Both the position numbers and the translations under genes were made by a program. A stretch of 51,218 nt of DNA from assembly GCF_019209865.1 (NCBI RefSeq), contig NZ_JAHUTT010000026.1:1-51218 (forward strand). Reading direction: 5' to 3'. The DNA comes from Shewanella sp. NIFS-20-20 (GTDB lineage: Bacteria > Pseudomonadota > Gammaproteobacteria > Enterobacterales > Shewanellaceae). This document shows positions 28,075 to 36,273 of the stretch, in pieces. The notes under the pieces are model-generated. The model worked only from the letters and a program-made list of their open reading frames with translations. It had not been told where the DNA came from and made no database searches. Positions within the stretch are counted from its first letter, which is position 1. Each line of letters starts with the position of its first letter.

Positions 28075-28512
28075 TTAGGCAATCACTTGCTTAATGCTAT
28101 TAAGCATAGAACGATCGGTACGGGCCTTTTTGAGTTTCTTAATGCTCTCTTTCAGCGCCTGCTCTATCAGCTTAGCGAAGATACCAGCATAGGCCTGCTC
28201 ATTAACTTCGTCATCAGAGTCTTGACGTTCAGCAATCTCCTGCCCCGCCATGGTCAACTTCAACCAGGCATGACCAATAAAAAAGCCATGAAACTCAGCC
28301 TCACTAATTAACGCCCGAGCACTGGCCGGAATAGCCTGATAGTGCTGCACAAATAAGCCATCATTATCGACAATTAATTGCTCATAAAGATCGGCAAAGG
28401 CCTCATGCAAGTTTTGCGGCATCTCATCCATCGGCAATACTTTTGCAGACACATTAAAGGCAGCCAATCTGGCTGTCTCTCGGTATTGGGCACTTTTATC
28501 CGTCATAGTCAT
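28075..28512 (-). CDS. DUF3069 family protein
   Basis: 145 residues, acidic N-terminal two thirds and a basic C-terminal tail (KESIKKLKKARTDRSML). Recognisable DUF3069 features are MPQNLHEAFADLYEQLIVDNDGLF and AEFHGFFIGHAWLKL. No transmembrane segment and no catalytic motif. It begins 10 bp after the PAP2 gene, so probably cotranscribed. Either the Met at 28512 or the Met two codons later could start. Function unknown; the family is known to me mainly from Shewanella and Vibrio. Confidence 0.8.
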   Translation of the reverse strand: MTMTDKSAQYRETARLAAFNVSAKVLPMDEMPQNLHEAFADLYEQLIVDNDGLFVQHYQAIPASARALISEAEFHGFFIGHAWLKLTMAGQEIAERQDSDDEVNEQAYAGIFAKLIEQALKESIKKLKKARTDRSMLNSIKQVIA

Positions 28513-28522
28513 TCTCTATCGA

Positions 28523-29077
28523 TTAGAAACGGCCGCTAATATACAGACCATATTGGCCATTGCCTACTATTGGTATCACATTTATGTCTTGATAAGGGTC
28601 GGTGAAGTACCAGCCAGCCAATGCGCCAATGGCGGCGCCCGCTAACACATCACCGAGATAATGCTTATCACTTTCGACACGGCTATAGGCCACAAATGTG
28701 GCACCGACATAGGCTGGCAGGCCATATTGCCAGCCATAGCGCTGTTGTATAAACGTCGCCGCCATAAAGCTATCTGTGGTGTGGCCTGACGGGAAAGAGT
28801 CATTGCCACTGCCATCGGGTCGCTCTTTATCAATAGCAAACTTGAGGCCTTCGGTGACTAATCGTGCCGAGACTGCCGCCTTGGCGAATTGCCACATGCC
28901 TTGATCGCCGTCCTCATAAAACACGGTGGCGGCCAGCGCTGTCGCTGGTAGGGCCAAGTGAACGATATCGCCACTGGTTTCGAGGCTAGAGCTTGCCCAT
29001 AGCTGACTTGAAAATATTAATGACGTTGCCGCCACCTGCCATTTTATCACTGGCATCCACTTTGTTATTCCCACCAC
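28523..29077 (-). CDS. PAP2-family (type 2 phosphatidic acid phosphatase-like) phosphatase
   Basis: 184 residues with all three acid-phosphatase motifs: KFAIDKERP (about 79-87), FPSGHT (about 95-100) and SRVESDKHYLGDVLAG (about 132-147). A cleavable signal-like segment near residues 13-28 suggests a periplasmic or membrane-facing enzyme acting on lipid phosphates. The C-terminus YGLYISGRF ends in Phe, like an outer-membrane strand, but one strand cannot form a barrel. The start is a GTG at 29077 with AAGGAT upstream; the ATG at 29056 is the alternative. Confidence 0.85.
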   Translation of the reverse strand: MVGITKWMPVIKWQVAATSLIFSSQLWASSSLETSGDIVHLALPATALAATVFYEDGDQGMWQFAKAAVSARLVTEGLKFAIDKERPDGSGNDSFPSGHTTDSFMAATFIQQRYGWQYGLPAYVGATFVAYSRVESDKHYLGDVLAGAAIGALAGWYFTDPYQDINVIPIVGNGQYGLYISGRF

Positions 29078-29441
29078 TACCTATCCTTATTTCAAGCCTG
29101 CGGCTGTCGTCCTCAATTTAAGTACAATACCAGCAAGTGATCTAGCACAGGACATGAGACTGACAGCTCTGAGCGACCGGCAGGCTTGTTGCTGCGACAT
29201 TTACTGTTATGACCGATGTTGCTACTTTTATGTCGTCACTTATAAGCTCGAGATCAGCAAGGGGCCACTATCTAGCCCAATTGACGCCGATAAGGTCAGC
29301 CAAGCTGTTTAAGTCACAAAAATAGGCGGCAATTATGCCAAAACTCGCAGGGATTAGCCATGTGCCAGCGATACACAACAGATTTGGCGCCAAGCCATTG
29401 CCAAGGTAAACTAGCCGCAAGACTTCAAAACCGAACATGTG
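29078..29441. other. 364-bp intergenic region with one short Cys-rich frame
   Basis: It lies between the divergent PAP2 and queG genes. The plus-strand frame 29154-29312 (52 codons) contains ACCCDIYCYDRCCYFYVV, unusually rich in Cys. AGGA sits only 1-2 nt before its ATG, so translation is doubtful. I see no clear promoter, operator or repeat. Confidence 0.35.
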
Positions 29442-30605
29442 ATGCCTGCTGCCTGCCCTTTATCCACCCATCATCTCGCTCAACTCGCCTCGGACATTAA
29501 ACAATGGGGACAAGAATTAGGGTTCGCCGCGATTGGCATTACCGACACGGATCTTCGCGCTGAAGAGCCAGCTTTAGCGGCATGGCTTGCGGCGGATTAT
29601 CATGGTGACATGCATTACATGGCGCAGCACGGCATGATGCGTGCTCGCCCCCAGGAGCTACACCCTGGTTGCTTGCGAGTCATCAGCGCCAGAATGGACT
29701 ATTTACCAACCAATGCCCGCTTTACTCGGCAACTGAATGATCCGACCCATGGCTATATTTCGCGCTATGCCGGCGGCCGCGATTATCACAAACTCTTACG
29801 CCAACGCCTCAAGAAACTCGGCGACAAAATTGCACAAGTGCTGAGTACTTATAGTGAATTTAGCCCCGATTATCGGCCCTTTGTCGACTCGGCGCCGATC
29901 TTAGAGCGACCACTGGCGCAAAAAGCCGGCCTTGGCTGGACCGGCAAACACAGCTTGTTACTCAATGAGCACGCCGGTAGTTGGTTCTTTTTAGGTGAGT
30001 TATTGATAAATTTGCCTCTGCCAGTTGACGCTCCGAATCAGCAAGACTGCGGTGCCTGCACGGCCTGCATCACCAGTTGCCCGACTGCGGCTATCGTAGC
30101 GCCTTATACTGTCGATGCACGCCGTTGTATTTCATACCTTACCATTGAACTGGATGGGCCGATCCCCCTTGAGTTTCGGCCATTAATCGGCAACCGTATT
30201 TATGGTTGCGATGACTGCCAATTAGTCTGTCCTCATAACCGTGATGCACCGTTAGGGCAAGAGCCAGACTTTCAAACTCGTGAGGTGTGGCAAGATAGCC
30301 AATTGTTAAGTCTATTCGCTTGGGATGAGGCGCAGTTTTTATCACGGACTGCCGGCAGCCCGATCCGCCGTATTGGCCATAGACGTTGGTTGAGGAACCT
30401 TTCGGTGGCTTTAGGGAATGCGCCTAGCAGCCCCGACATCATCGCGGCGCTAAAAGCTAAACTCATTGAATTTGCCGATGATGCCATGCTAACAGACCAT
30501 CTCACCTGGGCGTTGACTCGCCAACAGGCACCCGCTGACCATGCCAGGCGTAAAACCGCCCGCTTAATCCGCATTATCGAAAAAGGATTAAGCCGCGACG
30601 CCTAA
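29442..30605 (+). CDS. queG: Epoxyqueuosine reductase QueG
   Basis: 387 residues. The N-terminal cobalamin-binding region contains ALAAWLAADYHGDMHYMA. The bacterial ferredoxin-type part has two 4Fe-4S motifs: CGACTACITSCP (about 205) and, after YGCDDCQLVCPHN (about 247), the second set. It reduces epoxyqueuosine to queuosine in tRNA and needs B12. A GTG directly precedes the ATG at 29442 and either could start; no clear ribosome-binding site. Unlike many gammaproteobacteria, no nnr/tsaE or orn gene is adjacent. Its B12 dependence is notable given the B12-controlled btuB 4 kb away. Confidence 0.94.
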   Translation: MPAACPLSTHHLAQLASDIKQWGQELGFAAIGITDTDLRAEEPALAAWLAADYHGDMHYMAQHGMMRARPQELHPGCLRVISARMDYLPTNARFTRQLNDPTHGYISRYAGGRDYHKLLRQRLKKLGDKIAQVLSTYSEFSPDYRPFVDSAPILERPLAQKAGLGWTGKHSLLLNEHAGSWFFLGELLINLPLPVDAPNQQDCGACTACITSCPTAAIVAPYTVDARRCISYLTIELDGPIPLEFRPLIGNRIYGCDDCQLVCPHNRDAPLGQEPDFQTREVWQDSQLLSLFAWDEAQFLSRTAGSPIRRIGHRRWLRNLSVALGNAPSSPDIIAALKAKLIEFADDAMLTDHLTWALTRQQAPADHARRKTARLIRIIEKGLSRDA

Positions 30606-30630
30606 ACGCCGATGGCTCAATCACTAACGC

Positions 30631-30843
30631 CTAACCATGCGGCGTTAATGTAAATCCAAGTTTAATCGTCACCTGCCAATGGGCCACCTGATTATTATCG
30701 AGGTGGCCACGGGTCTCTACCACCTCAAACTAGCGTAAATGGTCTAACGTTTCTGCCGCCGAGGCAATGGCGTTTTTGACCGCCTCGTCACTGCTGATAG
30801 GGGAAGAACCGGTTAATTCAATGATTTTGTAGGTATGGCTCAT
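30631..30843 (-). pseudogene. Dodecin gene interrupted by an amber codon at Trp38
   Basis: Read on the minus strand, codons 1-37 ([15 protein letters not shown] ... ETLDHLR) and 39-70 ([20 protein letters not shown] ...) form a complete 70-residue dodecin in one frame. Codon 38 is TAG (30730-30732). In other dodecins this position is the Trp that stacks on the flavin (W38 in the Thermus protein, LDWFEV context), so one G-to-A change in TGG explains it. The ribosome-binding site GGAGT remains. Dodecins are 12-mer flavin-storage proteins. Either the gene is recently inactivated, the base is an assembly error, or an amber suppressor reads through. The remainder shows no other damage. Confidence 0.85.
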
Positions 30844-30948
30844 AAGCGACTCCGAGTAATTTTTAATCAGTATAGCCGCTATCGGTTTTTTACGAGCTCG
30901 AGCAAAAATGTTTAAACAAATATCATAATAATGTAAATTTAAGCTTCC

Positions 30949-30972
30949 AACCATCTAGACGTCCAGAAGTTT
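30949..30972. promoter_or_regulatory. Tandem MetJ boxes upstream of metR
   Basis: Three adjacent 8-bp units. The centre, AGACGTCC (30957-30964), matches the MetJ consensus AGACGTCT at 7 of 8 bases; the unit after it, AGAAGTTT, at 6; the unit before it at 5. MetJ with SAM binds two or more adjacent boxes cooperatively. They lie 58 bp upstream of metR and about 105 bp upstream of the divergent dodecin. Confidence 0.7.
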
Positions 30973-31029
30973 ACTGTGCTAATCTTGACCACATCCTACA
31001 CAAAAACTAAGCGCCTAAGAGTAGCCATT

Positions 31030-31920
31030 ATGATAGAGCTAAGACATTTACGTACCCTTGTCGCCCTTCAACAAAGCGGTAGCCTGGCGGCTGCAGCAAA
31101 GATCCGCTTTGTGACTCAATCCGCGCTATCTCATCAAATTAAAGAGCTAGAAACTCGCATTAACTCGCAAGTCTTTATTCGTAAAAGCAAGCCACTGTGC
31201 TTTACCGAAGAAGGCAGTCGACTCCTGCGCTTAGCCGAAGATATCTTACCTAAAGTGCAACACACGGAGCAGCTACTCAAGCACGGATTAGATCAGCTGC
31301 CGCCGACCATTCGCGCTGCCGCTCATTGGCCCGTATTAAACGGTTGGTTATCACAGGTGGTAGAACACGAAGACAGCATACTGAGTGATGCCCAACTGCA
31401 ACTGACCTGCCAGCACCCGCAAGCCGCGCTAAAATCACTGGTCGCGGGCCACCAAGATCTGGTGCTGACTTCCAAGCTGTCTAGCGATGCGGCACTGGCA
31501 TATCAACATGTGTTTGATTATGAAATTCGCTTACTGGTCGCCGCAAACCACCCGTTAGCCGAACATCAACATATCCATGCCCAAGATTTACAAGGGAGCA
31601 CCTTATTTAGCTTTCCTGTGATGCCGGCTAAGTCAGAATTAGTCCAGCATTTCTTAGAGCCTGCAGGCGTTGAGATTAAGCAAGAAATTGCCTGTGATAG
31701 CTTGCAGCAAGTGGCCAAATTATTGCTGCAAGAGCAAGGGGTCGCCGCCTTGCCACATTGGGCAGTCAATGAACTCAAAGCCTACCCATTAGTCAGTTTG
31801 ACCTTAGGGGTAAAAGGCTTCTACAGACCCTTATTTGCCGCATACCGCCGCAGCGACGCGCTCAATCAACCCTTGCAAGCCTGCATTCAGGCCCTCAGTC
31901 AACAAGGCCAGGGGCATTAA
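31030..31920 (+). CDS. metR: LysR-family methionine regulator MetR
   Basis: 296 residues. Beginning MIELRHLRTLVALQQSGSLA, with HTH FVTQSALSHQIKELE and FIRKSKPLCFT, it resembles E. coli MetR closely (MIEVKHLKTL, TQSALSHQ, FVRKSQPLRFT). The effector domain keeps DLVLTSKL, FDYEIRLLVA and GVAALPHWAV. MetR activates methionine-synthase genes with homocysteine as effector. The ATG at 31030 is chosen by homology; the open frame extends 18 codons upstream. Met boxes sit upstream, so MetJ probably represses it. Confidence 0.92.
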   Translation: MIELRHLRTLVALQQSGSLAAAAKIRFVTQSALSHQIKELETRINSQVFIRKSKPLCFTEEGSRLLRLAEDILPKVQHTEQLLKHGLDQLPPTIRAAAHWPVLNGWLSQVVEHEDSILSDAQLQLTCQHPQAALKSLVAGHQDLVLTSKLSSDAALAYQHVFDYEIRLLVAANHPLAEHQHIHAQDLQGSTLFSFPVMPAKSELVQHFLEPAGVEIKQEIACDSLQQVAKLLLQEQGVAALPHWAVNELKAYPLVSLTLGVKGFYRPLFAAYRRSDALNQPLQACIQALSQQGQGH

Positions 31921-31934
31921 ACTAACCACAAACA

Positions 31935-31960
31935 ATTAAGGCGCCCATCGGCGCCTTAAT
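31935..31960. terminator. Hairpin between convergent metR and the HDOD gene
   Basis: ATTAAGGCGCC (31935-31945), loop CATC, 31950-31960. A perfect 11-bp stem around GGCGCC; weak U-tract. Confidence 0.65.
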
Positions 31961-31971
31961 GTTATCTCAAG

Positions 31972-32697
31972 TTATAGTGGATTAAGCAATAATCCCCGCC
32001 GCGACAGGACCCTGCGTAATATTAACCCCGGGGAATTGGGGTTGGCTGAGTTACTCAAGTTGTGGGCAATTAAAAATTCATCTCGCAAGTCTTGATCTAA
32101 ATCTAAAGCTTGGAACGCATCTAAAGTTAATGATTGTTGTTCATTATCAATAATGCTTTTCATCACCTCTAATGGGATGGTTTGCTCGGCTTCTGCATTT
32201 AAATAAGAAAACGCGGTTAACGCAATAATCTGACCGAAAACACTAAATAGGGATATGGTTTGTAATTCATCCGCATCCACCTTAGCTTCATCGAGCTCTT
32301 TAAGACTCAGCATCGCATCTTCGGCAATGCTTTCATTGAGCTTCCAATAACCAAACACTAACTTTTTATAAGGTTGTGGCAACTCATCTAAGCGTTCTTT
32401 TAAATAGAAAGTGAAGGCATAGCGGTAAATATTGACTTGGCCAAGTCGAATTAATGCGTCCTTTAAACTGCGGTTTTTACCTTGACCACTGCTGGTGCTC
32501 GCGGTATTGGACCGCCATAATAAATGCCCAGCTAAGGCTGGATCACTTGCGACAATATCGATGACGTTTTGAATATCACCATCGGCAATAATGGCTTTTT
32601 TCAATGGCAGTAAGGTGCCTTTACGTCCCAGTATTTGCTCTTCGTTGCCCATAATGGCCCGAATTTGATTGAATACCAACTGCTCTAATTCTGTCAT
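31972..32697 (-). CDS. HDOD-domain protein
   Basis: 241 residues, all helical. The HDOD signature covers about 25-130: GTLLPLKKAI, VASDPALAGHLLWRSNTAS, then SLKDALIRLGQVNIYRYAF. HDOD domains are HD-like but lack the metal-binding His-Asp pair and act in signalling or cell-cycle control. No additional GGDEF, EAL or kinase domain is present. Monocistronic. The call is secure at family level only. Confidence 0.85.
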   Translation of the reverse strand: MTELEQLVFNQIRAIMGNEEQILGRKGTLLPLKKAIIADGDIQNVIDIVASDPALAGHLLWRSNTASTSSGQGKNRSLKDALIRLGQVNIYRYAFTFYLKERLDELPQPYKKLVFGYWKLNESIAEDAMLSLKELDEAKVDADELQTISLFSVFGQIIALTAFSYLNAEAEQTIPLEVMKSIIDNEQQSLTLDAFQALDLDQDLRDEFLIAHNLSNSANPNSPGLILRRVLSRRGLLLNPL

Positions 32698-32802
32698 GGT
32701 AATGAAATAGCCTAATTATGATTATTGTTATCCTGTATCAACTACCTAAAAATAACCATAGGGTTAGGCTTTTACAAGTTTTCAATGCCACTAAATGAAG
32801 AA

Positions 32803-32828
32803 AGTGCCGATCACAGCTGATCGGCACT
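32803..32828 (-). terminator. Terminator of btuB
   Basis: AGTGCCGATCA (32803-32813), loop CAGC, TGATCGGCACT (32818-32828). On the minus strand it is followed by the T-rich TTCTTCATTT. Confidence 0.75.
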
Positions 32829-32832
32829 CAAT

Positions 32833-34773
32833 TTAGAATTGATATTGCAAGGTCAATTGCACGTTGCGGCCGCTCCCCGAATAGTAACCGTTGCCATATT
32901 CACTGTAGTAACTAGCAGCAACATATTGCTTATCTAACAAATTATCGATACGCAAACCAAGACGCCAGTGGTCACGATAATAATTGGTGGCGAAGTTCAC
33001 TAAGCCATAACCGGGTAATTTATCACCCAGATTAGCACTGTCACCTTCGACAAAGCGCGACGAGTTCACAATGGTTTCCACTTGCCATTGCCAATGATCG
33101 CCGAGGGTCTGGCTCAGCTGGAGTCGACCACTATGGGGCGCGACCCAAGATAAGCGTTTACCTTGATTTTCGCCTGCGGTTAAGCTGGCATCGATATACT
33201 GATATTCGGCTATGAGCTCCATATCAAAGGCCATTTGCCAACCTAAGCGGCTATTCACCCCATAGCGCCTCGAGGCTTCAGCATTGATATTGGCACCGCT
33301 AAATGGCCCACCGTCAGGAGTCAGTGCGGGGTCATTATCAAAAATGATTTCATCTTCTAAATCGAGACGATAAATATTGAGGCCAACATTGAAGTCAGTA
33401 TAAATCCAGTCGACACCGGCCTCATAAGAACGCCCAGTTTGCGGCTTGAGACCCGTGATCCCCTTGGGGGTGTAGGCTTGTTCATCGACTTTGGCAAAGC
33501 GGAAGTTATCGTCCATGCGCACATACCACCGCTGCGCTGCGCTCGGACGATAATTTAACCCCAGCTCAAATGCCGTTGCATCTTGCGATAAGTCCACCCC
33601 GTCTGGGTAGACATTATCATCAAAGAGCCGATCGCGGGCCTCGGCGTAACGGCCGCCGACCACATAACTTATTCGTGATGACAGTGGCACGGTCGCTTGT
33701 ACATAACCACTACTCACGGTTTGAGTATTTTCTCGACCAAAGCTAAATGCCGACGTCCCTCGACTAAAATCTCCTCCCACAATCACAGTCATCGCGCCAT
33801 GCTCAGTAGGGAAACTCGCCAGCGCCTTAGGCATAACACTCAGTAAACTGCGTTCATTGCGACCGCGACTACCCCAGTTCATCGAGGTTACTAGGCTATC
33901 GCTGTAATCGAGATCAGCCGACAATGCCCAAATTGACGTGAGTTGATGACTGGCCCCCATACGCCAAGCTTGAGTCATATCATGCTGATAATCTTGGCTG
34001 GCAGGATCCGCTGCCTGACGAGGATCATGTAAAAATTGCGCTAAGGTTAATGCCCCTGGCGATTGCACTTTATTGTCAAAGTAGCTGGCTTCCGCATAGA
34101 AGTGAGTCGCGCTCGAATCATAATTAATGCGAGCTAATACAGAACCGGTTTGCGAGTCATTATGATCCCGGTAGTTATCCGACTCATGGTAATTCGCTGA
34201 GCCGTAATAACTCCAAGCCTGATTTATGCGACCGTAAGCATCTCCTTGAGCTTGATAGCTATCGAAACTGCCGCCACCTAATTGGAGAGTTGCGCCGGTA
34301 TTTTCTGGCTGACGAGTAATAATATTGATCACCCCACCCACCGCCTGATCGCCATACAGCACCCCAGCACTGCCAGACAAGACTTCAATACTTTGCACTA
34401 AACTCAGAGGGATGGCGCGCAAGGCCGGTGCCGCGATATCGATATTATTGAGTCGCCGCCCATCGACCAAAATTAAGGTATTACTGGCCGCTTGTGCGCC
34501 GGTAAATCCTCGCATAGCAATGGTGGCTTGGGTGTTGTTATCTGAGATTTGAATGCCATTAATACCGCGCAGCAAATCCGTAAGATTGCTGGCGCCACTG
34601 TTGGCAATGGCCAGTTCATCCAATACTTGGACATTAGCCGCCATGCTCATGACATCACTGTCGGCACGGCCTAAGACTAAGATATGTTCTGGATCACGGC
34701 TATCCGCGAATGATTGGCCGCATAAGATCAGGCCGAGTAAAGCAGCGATTGGCGTCGCTTGGGTATATTTCAT
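32833..34773 (-). CDS. btuB: TonB-dependent vitamin B12 receptor BtuB
   Basis: 646 residues. Signal peptide (1-23), TonB box near HILVLG, plug domain with SNLTDLLRGINGIQIS and VLYGDQAVGGVINIITRQP, and a 22-strand barrel ending in LTLQYQF. The cobalamin specificity comes from its leader: a B12 riboswitch, an RBS hairpin and MetJ boxes lie upstream. Length (E. coli BtuB is 614) and barrel segments such as GYGLVNFATNYYRDHWRL with VDNLLDKQY-like IDNLLDKQYV fit. The start at 34773 has GGTAAATGGG upstream, which is also the sequestered element. It imports cobalamin for B12-dependent enzymes such as MetH and QueG. Confidence 0.93.
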   Translation of the reverse strand: MKYTQATPIAALLGLILCGQSFADSRDPEHILVLGRADSDVMSMAANVQVLDELAIANSGASNLTDLLRGINGIQISDNNTQATIAMRGFTGAQAASNTLILVDGRRLNNIDIAAPALRAIPLSLVQSIEVLSGSAGVLYGDQAVGGVINIITRQPENTGATLQLGGGSFDSYQAQGDAYGRINQAWSYYGSANYHESDNYRDHNDSQTGSVLARINYDSSATHFYAEASYFDNKVQSPGALTLAQFLHDPRQAADPASQDYQHDMTQAWRMGASHQLTSIWALSADLDYSDSLVTSMNWGSRGRNERSLLSVMPKALASFPTEHGAMTVIVGGDFSRGTSAFSFGRENTQTVSSGYVQATVPLSSRISYVVGGRYAEARDRLFDDNVYPDGVDLSQDATAFELGLNYRPSAAQRWYVRMDDNFRFAKVDEQAYTPKGITGLKPQTGRSYEAGVDWIYTDFNVGLNIYRLDLEDEIIFDNDPALTPDGGPFSGANINAEASRRYGVNSRLGWQMAFDMELIAEYQYIDASLTAGENQGKRLSWVAPHSGRLQLSQTLGDHWQWQVETIVNSSRFVEGDSANLGDKLPGYGLVNFATNYYRDHWRLGLRIDNLLDKQYVAASYYSEYGNGYYSGSGRNVQLTLQYQF

Positions 34774-34776
34774 GTT

Positions 34777-34806
34777 CCCATTTACCTTTTTTTGTTAGGA
34801 AATGGG
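34777..34806 (-). promoter_or_regulatory. RBS-sequestering hairpin of the btuB leader
   Basis: On the minus strand CCCATTTCC (34798-34806) can pair with GG-T-AAATGGG (34777-34786), which is the ribosome-binding site directly before the btuB ATG. The 7-bp stem plus 2 bp would block initiation. It is downstream of the aptamer and fits a translational expression platform. Confidence 0.6.
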
Positions 34807-34821
34807 GCAATATCGCCGCGC

Positions 34822-35045
34822 CGCAGGCAGCAAGGTGCCTGCGTGAAATCGCATCTCAGGACTTGCCCACCGAAATCACTGAAATCGCTTTGAAGGCCGG
34901 TCTCCGGACTGAGGTTCTGCTGACGCACATAAACAGTTATTCAACGCCAAAGCGCACTGTTTACTCACCATTCACCGTTGCGGGGGCAGTATCAGCTTCG
35001 CACTGATTTCCCGATTATCCCACTCAAAAGTAGGCACCATTCAAA
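34822..35045 (-). ncRNA. Cobalamin (B12) riboswitch
   Basis: On the minus strand the conserved core is visible: GGGAAATCAGTGCGAAGC, then the B12 box CTGCCCCCGCAACGGTGA near 34971-34989, and CAGTCCGGAGACCGGCC near 34894-34910. It continues to a hairpin CGCAGGCA / TGCCTGCG (34822-34843). GGTGCC at its 5' end could pair with GGCACC in that hairpin, an alternative structure. It precedes btuB, as in many gammaproteobacteria. With cobalamin bound, btuB expression should fall. Confidence 0.92.
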
Positions 35046-35074
35046 GTTGACGAGTGCAAAAAATTTGCGCAGGA

Positions 35075-35104
35075 ATTATAGACGTCTACACGTATGAATG
35101 TCTA
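35075..35104 (-). promoter_or_regulatory. btuB promoter overlapped by MetJ boxes
   Basis: On the minus strand a perfect TATAAT -10 (35075-35080) and a -35-like TAGACA (35099-35104) flank an 18-bp spacer. Tandem met boxes fill 35080-35103: AGACGTCT (8 of 8, 35080-35087), then units with 6 and 5 of 8 matches. MetJ-SAM bound here would block RNA polymerase. Initiation near 35068 puts the riboswitch in the leader. Confidence 0.8.
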
Positions 35105-35105
35105 A

Positions 35106-35345
35106 CTAATTTGAATTTTCATCTACCTGACCGTCTTGGCTATAGAGTAAATGATCGTTGGCAAGATAAGACAGATACCAGGCGCCACCTAAGCAGCTGG
35201 CTGACACGGCCAATAATATGGCATAACCTAAGGGGATAAATAGCGCCATCAGCCCAATGCTTAAACAGACAACTAAGGTTAATACCAGCCCTAGCATTAA
35301 TGACTTAGCCCGAGTCACTGGCAATGACATCTCTTGACTATCCAT
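35106..35345 (-). CDS. Small two-TM membrane protein, unknown
   Basis: 79 residues with two hydrophobic helices (about 18-35 and 40-60) and an acidic C-terminal tail (SQDGQVDENSN). The ATG at 35345 has GGAG 8 nt upstream; two further in-frame Met codons lie upstream (35369, 35381) without ribosome-binding sites. It ends just before the met boxes of btuB and reads toward it. No family recognised. Confidence 0.6.
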   Translation of the reverse strand: MDSQEMSLPVTRAKSLMLGLVLTLVVCLSIGLMALFIPLGYAILLAVSASCLGGAWYLSYLANDHLLYSQDGQVDENSN

Positions 35346-35488
35346 AGAAAATACTCCGCAGTGTTCCATTTGCGATAACATCCATTGCGCTCATCCTAGC
35401 GCTGTGGTGACCATAACAAATTGCCGCCAAATTACCAACCGAATTTACAAAACAAACATCAAATTATGCGCAGTTATTCGCCACAACT

Positions 35489-35517
35489 GGCCAATGTGAC
35501 CACCCCTCACACTGGCC
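35489..35517 (-). terminator. Hairpin downstream of the DJ-1 gene
   Basis: GGCCAATGTGA (35489-35499) with TCACACTGGCC (35507-35517), one mismatch, 7-nt loop. Probably the 3' end of the yqhD-DJ-1 transcript. The inner TGTGA-N7-TCACA resembles a CRP site but has a 7-bp rather than 6-bp spacer. Confidence 0.45.
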
Positions 35518-35556
35518 TTGCTACTCGGATAGCACATGCCATCATCAACGCCTAGC

Positions 35557-36237
35557 TTAGGGGATGAATTGCGCCATCATAGCATCAGCCACGGCGACCG
35601 AAGATGCGGGATTCTGGCCGGTGATCAGATGACCACTCTGGCTCACAAAACTGCTCCAATCATCGCCTTTGGCATACAAGCCACCATTGGCTTTCAACAT
35701 GTCCTCGACCAAAAATGGAACCACTGCAGTTAACTGCACTGCGGCTTCTTCGCTATTACTAAAGCCAGTCACCGACTTACCCGCAACCAGCGCACTGCCA
35801 TCTTGCGATTTCACATGCTTGAGCGCCGCGGGGGCATGGCATACCAAGCCAATGGGTTTATGCGCTCCATCAAAGGCTTCTATCAAGGCTATCGAGTCCT
35901 TGTCTTCGGCCAAATCCCATAATGGCCCATGCCCGCCCGGATAAAACACGGCGTCATAATCGGCGGCCACCACATCTCGCAACCTTAACGTGCCAGCAAG
36001 GTGTGCCTGGGCCACAGTATCTCGACTAAAGCGCACGGTGGCATCCGTGTGTGACTCGGGTGCATCACTGTTAGGATCTAACGGAGGTTGGCCACCTAAC
36101 GGCGATGCCAGCACCAGCTCATGACCTTGATCTTTAAACGCATAATACGGTGCCGCAAATTCTTCTAGCCAAAATCCGGTCTTCAGTCCTGTGTTCCCAA
36201 GCGTGTCATGGGAGGTCAATACAAATAATATTTTCAT
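35557..36237 (-). CDS. DJ-1/PfpI (Hsp31-like) family protein, putative glyoxalase III or deglycase
   Basis: 226 residues. The nucleophile is Cys133 in GLVCHAPAAL with His134; Glu25/Glu26 in GFWLEEFAAP supplies the acid. The fold is a class I glutamine-amidotransferase type, and the Hsp31-like insert YPGGHGPLWDL is present. Members of this group convert methylglyoxal to lactate without glutathione. The ATG at 36237 has AGGA 7-8 nt upstream and lies 36 bp after yqhD, so the pair is an operon, consistent with carbonyl detoxification. Confidence 0.85.
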   Translation of the reverse strand: MKILFVLTSHDTLGNTGLKTGFWLEEFAAPYYAFKDQGHELVLASPLGGQPPLDPNSDAPESHTDATVRFSRDTVAQAHLAGTLRLRDVVAADYDAVFYPGGHGPLWDLAEDKDSIALIEAFDGAHKPIGLVCHAPAALKHVKSQDGSALVAGKSVTGFSNSEEAAVQLTAVVPFLVEDMLKANGGLYAKGDDWSSFVSQSGHLITGQNPASSVAVADAMMAQFIP

Positions 36238-36273
36238 AACGTCATCCTGTCTTAATGGCTACATCGGCTCGAA

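Noticed and set aside
35489..35517. CRP site in TGTGA-N7-TCACA
   Set aside because: CRP needs a 6-bp spacer and the site is downstream of a gene; better explained as a 3' hairpin.
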